From the NCBI RefSeq assembly GCF_023278565.1, contig NC_064682.1, forward strand, positions 4,216,001 to 4,280,000: a stretch of 64,000 nucleotides of DNA. Direction: 5' to 3'. Every line of letters begins with the position of its first letter. The stretch's first letter is position 1. The translations under genes were made by a program, and so were the position numbers. This document shows positions 57,687 through 64,000 of this stretch, one piece after another. The stretch is from Colletotrichum lupini (taxonomy: Eukaryota > Ascomycota > Sordariomycetes > Glomerellales > Glomerellaceae). The notes under the pieces were generated by a model, which was not told where the DNA came from, did not search any database, and saw only the letters and a program-made list of their open reading frames with translations.

Positions 57687-59184
57687 TTAAACATCGATCT
57701 TGGCAGCCTCTCCACCATATCTAGAAGTCACAACCGAGTAAAACAGGTTCCCCGCCGTCATGGTCAGGGCGGCGGAAACGAACTGTTCCTCCTTGGGGGA
57801 CAAGACTCTTCCTTTGGCAAGCCTCTCCAGCTCCTCCTCCATCTGAGCCTCCACTTCCAGCTGGACGCTGTAAGTGACGGCCTTGGCGGCAGAATAGGAA
57901 TGCAATCCCAGAAGACGACGCACGACGTCGACCGCGTTGATCATGTAGCAGACCTTGCCATCTTCAAGGGCCTTGAGCTCCTTGTCGAAAGAGGCCAGGT
58001 CATTGACCAGCGACACGTGGTCGCTAACCAGACGTAGGATCCTGGTCATTTTGGGATCCTCAATCACAACGTCGGACTCTAGCGAGAACTTCACACATGC
58101 CAAGATATACCTTGCAAACATTCGATTATTAGATGCGGGTCGGACCTTTTGTAACGGGGAGAAGCGCGCGCGTGGGAGTTTGATGAAGGTCGAACTTACG
58201 GGACACCCGCATCAATGTTGCGGTAGGACAAGTAGTCTGCTAGGCTGGCGAAGTTCGACTGGGGCGGGACGTGTCGACAAAAGTCCGCCAGTCGGTCAAT
58301 CACCTCCTGACCTCCGTTGCCGGCGATCTTGTCGTGACTCTTAAGTCCATCTACAACGTAACCGATGAGCGACTGCAGCTCGGACTTAGACTTTTCTTTC
58401 TCTCCGTTGGATTCAAGGCGACGGAGAAAGTCATCACGAACAACGCCGAGCTAGAATCCTGGATTAGTGATAACTCGGTGGTAGGGATCAGCTTGCAGGG
58501 ATGGACATCGTACCTTGTCCTCGCTATGCATCTCCCATGAGTCTGCGTAAGATTTCAGTAACCTCGGAAGGCAAACAGGTGTGCATTCTTACTTACCGTC
58601 AAAGATGACAATGAATACAATGGTGGCTGCGAGAAGGCGGGTTCTCTCCTTGTCTGCTTCAGGGAACAGGTACGTGGCAAACTTGGTAAAACGGTCCTCT
58701 TCCGGTAGCAAAAGTTCGTGAGAAGCAATCTTGGCAAGGGATCTGCCGTTAAGCTTGACAGCAGTGAACATGCTGGAGTCAGTGCTGAACAACTCCAGCA
58801 GCTCTGAAGAGATTCTCAGGCCGGCCTCCCAGTGGCGGCTTTGACGTGCCTTGGGGAATCCCGTCGGCCAAGGCAGACCAGCTCGAACGGGGAAGATGTC
58901 AAATCCATTAACATCGGTAGGCTCGTCTTCTCCGTCAGTCGGAGGGGTACGGCACTGCTGGAGCCGCTCGTATCCAGCCAACGGGAGTAGAGAGGTCTTC
59001 AGATCCAAATAAGGAGCATCGTGGAGCCAGTTGTAGGCGTACGCAATTTGCGAGACATCTTGCAGATTCTCCAGGGCGCAAATGTTCCCTGTGAAAGCAT
59101 GAGAATGGGATGATATGGGATAATGCGGCACTAAGAGGCGAGCTTACCGTTGACGGAGGACACGCTCAACTTTGATGAAGGCAT
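57687..59184 (-). CDS. Class I terpene synthase (sesquiterpene-type cyclase)
   Basis: Five exons on the minus strand, 59184-59148, 59088-58597, 58542-58514, 58450-58200 and 58110-57687, encode 410 residues. Introns are 59, 54, 63 and 89 bp with consistent phases; exon 3 is only 29 nt. All class I motifs are intact: the Mg-binding DDxxE as FDDSWE (Asp176-Glu180, created by splicing exon 2 to exon 3), a pyrophosphate-sensing Arg263 in YRNIDAG, the NSE triad as NDLASFDKE (Asn306, Ser310, Glu314), and a C-terminal Arg400-Tyr401 pair. The enzyme should ionise a prenyl diphosphate, most likely farnesyl diphosphate, and cyclise the cation in the cytosol. Size and motif layout recall fungal presilphiperfolanol-synthase-like enzymes (inference). 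A TATAAG box lies about 90 bp upstream (59271-59276). Two P450 genes flank it. Confidence 0.92.
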
Positions 59185-59765
59185 TTGGGGACTTGGTTAT
59201 TTCGTTTTCTTGACCTGGTGTGTAGTGTTACATGAGAAACCTTCCCCGTCAGTCCTTGAATTTTGACCCTCTTATACCCTGAAGCTCATGAGCTACCAGA
59301 CCGCCCATAATCACGAGAAACCGGGCCATGACTTAGAAGTGAGGTTGTCAAAGGCATGGCTAAACCACGGAAGAGCGTCCCGGGGAGTTTTGCAGGGGCC
59401 GAAGATCCATGCAGCGGCCATATTAAAATGGAATGGATCTTGCAGAATAGCAATATTTGAGTTTCTTGGACGTGACCCGAAACGTAGGGGTGGCTGATAA
59501 GAAGGCTTGGGTTACTGCTGCCAGGTACTTTTGTTTACATGGCTTTCAAAGTAGTATCATAGAGGGACCCGCAGCCCATTTACAACGAAACATCCTTGAT
59601 AGGAAGCAGTTCAGACCCTGCTTGTCTTCCTAGCGCTAAAGGGTTTTCATATATAATCGGATTCTCAGATTTTGGTCCGCCTAATCGCTACCGCAGTGCC
59701 ATATCTTGATTCTTGAGCTTGTTGTTAGAACCGTCTGTTCAAATCCCATCTTACACCATCTCACA
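59185..59765. promoter_or_regulatory. Divergent promoter region between terpene synthase and second P450
   Basis: 581 bp shared by two genes transcribed away from each other. A TATAAG-type box for the synthase lies at 59271-59276 (minus strand) and a TATATAA box for the P450 at 59650-59656 (plus strand), each about 90-115 bp from its start codon. A common region suits co-regulation. No specific transcription-factor site is claimed. Confidence 0.6.
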
Positions 59766-61663
59766 ATGGCTTGGAACCATACCAACCTCGCTCTTGACGC
59801 CCTGAAGTCTGGCATCATCTTTGCTACCAGCCTTTGGGTCTTATTTTGGCTTGCACAATGCATTAGAAACATCTATTTTCACCCACTCTCCAAGTTTCCA
59901 GGACCAAGATTAGCCGCCGCCACCAGTTGGTGGTCGACATATCAGCAGACTATTGTCAACAGATCGATGCATCATATTTGCATAGATCTCCACGCTAAAT
60001 ATGGTACTGAGCTGTCCCTGACTTCGCGTTAATTGATCATTCTGACCTCTGAGTGCAGGAGACATCGTCAGAATTGGACCCAACCGGGTAAGATGCTTGA
60101 AGCTTGACGAGCTCTTGAGCGCATGGTTACTAATAACGATATAGCTTCACTTCAATCATCCTGACGCATACTCTGGGATCTACCGCACCAAGTTTGACAA
60201 AGATCCGTTCATGTACGCTCTTCTAGGTGGCGACGGCGCCACTGTCACTTTTGTCAAACATCAAGACAACAAAAATCGCAAGGACATTCTCCATCCATTT
60301 TTCGCCAAGAGCTCTGTATATAACCGAGAGCAACTGATACAAGAAAATGTAAGGACCTTCTATCACACCTAATCAAACTCCTCCGTCCTATCTCTCATTG
60401 AACTGGTGTTTAGATCGATAAGTTCTGCTCAAACTTGGTCAAGCATCACGAGAAGGGCGTCTCTGTCAACATGAGTCTCGCTTTTCGGTGTATCGGCCTA
60501 GAGACAATCACGTCCATCTGCTTCGGCAAATCGGCAGCTTGCTTCGAGCATGAAGATTTTCATAGCCCAATTCTGGAGTCAATGGAAAGTATTGTAGCCT
60601 GGTTCATGGTGTTCAAGCACTTCTGGCTGGTACGGCAGCTCATCCTGTGGGTACCGGAATGGGTTGGCCTTACCTTCTTCAAAAGCGGTGTGGCATTCGC
60701 GCAGATGAAAAACGTACGTGTTGTGTCTGTTCCTTTTAGATTCTAGCAATCCCATTAGTGAAGACTCCGAGTAACAATTTTCTCGGTTTTAGATGTTTGC
60801 AGAACAAATCGACAACATCAGGGCTAATATAGGCAAGCCCAGCCCGGATGAGAAACCGATCATCTACGGTGCCCTCACAGATCCAGAAAACTATAGCCCG
60901 ACCAGACCTCCACCATCTCGTGCCTCATTGATGGAAGAGGCGATTGCACTTGTCATCGCCGGAACCGACACAACTGGAGCAACCATGACGCTTGGCACGT
61001 ATCATCTGTGCAAGCACCCGGAGAAGTATGCGAGATTGAAGGCAGAGCTGAAGGAAGTATGGCCTGATCTGAAAGGCCCTACCCCAACGGCGCAGCAGCT
61101 GGAGAAATTACCCTACTTGGTAAGTGTTATACCGTCATTCCTGAACAAGCCTAACACGAAGGCAGACATCGGTCATCAAGGAAGCACTGCGGATGGCGCC
61201 GACAACTACCTCTGAAAACTCTAGGCTCGTGCCTCCTCACGGAGCAAGGATTGGCGGAGCAGAAGTCCCCGGAAATGTGAGTTTTGACCTGATACAGAGT
61301 AAGTGATTAACTGAAAATTGACACGAATTCTAGACGATTGTTAGCATGGGAGTCTTGTTCCCCATGCAACATCCGTGGGCATTCGAGACCCCCGAACAGT
61401 ACGTCCCTGAGCGATGGCTTGTAGCAGATGAGGCTGCTAAACAGAGGCTGGACCGCTATTTTGTTCCGTTCTCCAAGGGACCACGCAGTTGTCTTGGTAT
61501 CAACTTGGCGTGGTGCGAATTGTACCTAGCTTATGCAAACCTTTTCCGTCGTTTCGAGCTGAGCCTAGACGGAACCAAGGACGATGATTTCGATTGGATC
61601 GATGTTGGTCTTGCATTGTTTAAGGGTCACTTGAGATGCTATGTAACTCCAGTCACAGAGTAG
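59766..61663 (+). CDS. Cytochrome P450 monooxygenase (second of the pair)
   Basis: Seven exons (59766-60003, 60059-60087, 60145-60348, 60414-60713, 60793-61119, 61166-61276, 61334-61663) encode 512 residues. Introns are 55, 57, 65, 79, 46 and 57 bp and all phases close. The N-terminus carries a membrane anchor (about residues 15-35) followed by the proline-rich hinge [26 protein letters not shown] is rebuilt over two introns. The I-helix AGTDTT is at about 313-318, ExxR in KEALR (Glu372, Arg375), VPERW near 428, and the haem loop [10 protein letters not shown] has Cys456. Hinge and motif style are those of secondary-metabolite P450s. Divergence from the adjacent terpene synthase suggests that it also modifies the terpene. 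Exon 2 is only 29 nt and intron 5 only 46 nt, close to the minimum for fungi. Confidence 0.9.
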
Positions 61664-62910
61664 ATTAAGTAGAATAAACATTGCGTGTTTTCGTGTAAGT
61701 CATTAGTACAAACTTGGGTAAGCTATTCACCAAGTGAAGACGAGCTATCTACGGCACCTGGATCTGTGATCTTAAGATAACCTCACCATCGCTCGACATA
61801 TATTCCATCAACTGCGGAATGGCGTCAGTACATAGGTCTCCGGTTTTATCCAACGCTGATCCCTCTGTGAACTTTTCGATCGGGTGCGTTAGAGGTAATT
61901 AAGACGGTAATACGAGGAAATGATGAGGAAGAATACGTGATACGTTACTATCCCTCATACAGAATACGTATCTATAGGCTGACACCATTCCGCAGTTGAT
62001 GGAATAGTCCGCAGTTCGCGATTCCATTGTCACACCCGGGTTACGGTTGTATGCTTAATTGAAACCACATGCATTTCCAGGATTGATGATCTTTGGATCA
62101 TGTCGGGGGGTCTCATATCAACTCCGTTTGAAAACCGAGGCCCTCGTCAATAAGTAGGAGTCAACATTACACTGCCTCGTTGCCGATGCCATGACTTGAC
62201 AAAAGTTCCTGCAGAAGTGAGCCCTGGGATGTACTCTACATGCTCTTCAAATGCTCAACTTCGCATTCGCATTTGACCCATGTTCTCCTACCGGGAATCC
62301 GGCATCCCGTGGAGCCCGTAGCCCCCGGGGAGCGTTCAGCATTTCCGAAAGGAAGATCCTGGCAGCCAAGTCAGATGCAAGGTCAGACGCGATGCGATTA
62401 CATGTTATCCGTACGACATGTAAATCTCATGTAGCGTTTCAACAACAGCCGAAGTTGGCCGAAGACTATCACAACATCTAGGGTGAAGGGAACTTCTGGC
62501 ACCAGGGTCGCGAATCAGAATGATACTCTTGTCTGCCGACCGTAAGAAATCAGTCTGTCACCGCCAACATTTGGACGTCCCCAAGCTGATCCGATTGTCT
62601 ATCAGAATCCTTGCGAGCAGATAAGAGTCTCTGCATTTGACTTGGAATTGTACATCGCGCTTTCGTTGACCGAAGATGCCAAAGACGCCTAAACATGTTG
62701 AAATTTAATTGACTCATTGTTATGTTTCAAGGCAACGTGTATGCTGAGGCAAATAGAGACTCATAATCTTGGCTCGATTTCTCATATCAAACCCCCCGCA
62801 AGATCTACTTTTCTCAAGTATTGATACAAAGCAGCTGGAGAAGATGTCTGTAGGCGTAAGAAGCTTGCCAGTGTGCCCATGGATTAATCCATCATGGCCC
62901 TCACAGGACT
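61664..62910. other. Intergenic region with a MITE-like element
   Basis: Apart from the TIR element at 61803-62004 nothing is supported. Open frames of about 64-76 codons at 62240-62481 overlap in two frames and have no motif. Confidence 0.5.
61803..62004. mobile_element. MITE-like element with 26-bp terminal inverted repeats and TA duplication
   Basis: Bases 61803-61828 and the reverse complement of 61979-62004 agree at 25 of 26 positions (one C/T difference), starting TTCCATCAACTGCGG. Each copy is flanked outside by TA (61801-61802 and 62005-62006), the target duplicated by Tc1/mariner-type transposases. The 202-bp element has no coding capacity, so it would be a non-autonomous MITE. The arm itself holds a small palindrome (ATTCC..GGAAT). 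Confidence 0.7.
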
Positions 62911-63796
62911 CTAAGCCTTCACAGGCTGACCGCTAGAGCTGACAGCACCACAGTTGCCGACAATGACATTGTGGCTGCCGTCAAAGTTTTGGCCAGCAGA
63001 CCAAGTCTTGCAGATATGGGCTGGCTGCTTCGGGTCGCTGCAGATGTCCACCCAGATGCAGTCGTGAGCGATAGCCTGCGCAAGGTCGGCGACGTGACCG
63101 CATGAGACCTCGAGGTCGTAGTAGTTGTCATTACAAAGAGCGATGGCCGCTTCACCGACACACTGAGTACGAATGCACTGGCGGGCTCTGACCTTGCAAC
63201 CTCCGTTGACGGCGCGGAGATTGTTCACGCCAGTGTTGACCTGAAAGCCATCTACCTTGCCCCACTTCTCGAAACAATTGGGGGCCTAGAGCATCATCTC
63301 GTCAGGTACTTGCTAGTCAAAGTGAAGATTTAGGACGTAGAACGTGGTACATACTCTCTTCTCGAGGGATCGCTTGGCGTCCTGGGCTTCGTTGTAGAAG
63401 GCCGCGGCAACCTCAGGGGTGGCGGGAGTGCCATCCACATCGACGGTACCGTTGAAGATGGACGTTCCATGCTCCTCCTGGACCTTTGCTTCGATATCCT
63501 AAGGATGTTGTAAGTAAGAGGAAAGTTCGGCAGCACGAAGAAAAAGAAATCATCTTACGAGTAGGTCGGATCCCCAGACCTCAACCACAGGGCCGCCCTC
63601 TTCCAAGACTCCAACCCATCCGGCCTCGCCAATGGGGAAAGGTAGAGGTGCGTATTTGACTTCAACATCGCGAGGCTAGACACATAATGTCAATTATTTC
63701 TCAAACATTCGGCTTCTTGCTGGCACTCACCTCGCTAGGGATGGCTGAAGAGGCCGCCGTTGCGACGAGGGCAAGAATGACAGCGGAGGTCTTCAT
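62911..63796 (-). CDS. Secreted cysteine-rich protein made as a pro-protein
   Basis: Four exons on the minus strand (63796-63731, 63675-63559, 63498-63355, 63285-62911) give 233 residues. Introns are 55, 60 and 69 bp, all phase 0. A signal peptide fills exon 1 (residues 1 to about 18, Ala/Val-rich, ending SSAIP). Residues about 23-109 form an acidic, Cys-free pro-region that ends SLEKR, a Lys-Arg Kex2-type site lying exactly at the last exon junction. The remaining 124 residues begin APNCFEKW and contain 10 Cys, enough for five disulfides. The mature domain is not recognised. Size, Cys content and processing fit small secreted proteins of plant- or insect-associated fungi, including effector candidates, but antimicrobial or structural roles are equally possible. 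It lies 1.2 kb from the second P450. Confidence 0.85.
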
Positions 63797-63905
63797 AATG
63801 AATTTTGAGAGCGAATAACGGTAAGTAAAGCTAAATTGAGGAAGAGAGCTGTGGTAGGCTTGATGATTTGAGAATTGATCTTACTTTGATCGAGATGGCC
63901 TCGAC

Positions 63906-63913
63906 TATTTATA
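63906..63913 (-). promoter_or_regulatory. TATA box of the cysteine-rich protein gene
   Basis: Minus-strand TATAAATA, 110 bp upstream of the ATG at 63796. It matches the TATA consensus and its position fits. Confidence 0.6.
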
Positions 63914-64000
63914 TCGCTCTGGTTATGAACAAAGCCCGCAGTTATCGGCGCTGTGATAGATATCTGCAACGTGGAAGCTCAGAGAAATCGATAATTAGTC

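Noticed and set aside
1..64000. CRISPR arrays or bacterial operons
   Set aside because: Spliced genes, fungal families and a eukaryotic tRNA with an intron exclude a prokaryotic source, and no regularly spaced repeats were seen.

Overview
The window looks like nuclear chromosomal DNA of a filamentous ascomycete (Pezizomycotina). The evidence is 46-126 bp GT..AG introns with CTAAC/CTGAC-like branch sites, fungal gene families (F-box/LRR-like protein, GH43, DUF1989, two P450s, a class I terpene synthase), and a 13-kb AT-rich retrotransposon block with repeat-induced point mutation (RIP). Species cannot be named from the sequence. Exon boundaries below were built by hand from splice signals, reading phase and family motifs.

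Layout. 0-10.2 kb: the 3' end of a truncated gene, an F-box protein, two large single-exon membrane proteins of the same architecture, a DUF1989 protein on the minus strand, and an intron-containing tRNA-Thr(AGT). 10.97-24.09 kb: a Copia-type LTR retrotransposon (202-bp LTRs, target duplication GTTAT) interrupted by a Gypsy-type element (190-bp LTRs, target duplication GGTAT). Both are on the + strand and destroyed by CpA-to-TpA mutation. 24.1-35.9 kb: gene-poor, with one convincing small ORF (95 codons). 35.9-37.7 kb: a three-exon short-chain dehydrogenase with an unusually long first intron. 37.7-48.9 kb: an 11-kb gene desert that ends in a pyrimidine-rich, microsatellite-bearing leader of a 1263-residue disordered protein (48.9-52.7 kb).

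The right end (53.5-63.8 kb) is the most interesting part. It holds a secreted GH43 glycosidase and then a compact candidate terpenoid cluster: P450 (minus), class I terpene synthase with complete metal-binding motifs (minus), and a divergently transcribed second P450 (plus) sharing a 581-bp intergenic region. The simplest model is that the synthase cyclises a prenyl diphosphate and the two P450s oxidise the product. Downstream are a 202-bp TIR element flanked by TA (MITE-like) and a gene for a secreted cysteine-rich protein made as a pro-protein with a Lys-Arg (Kex2-type) processing site.
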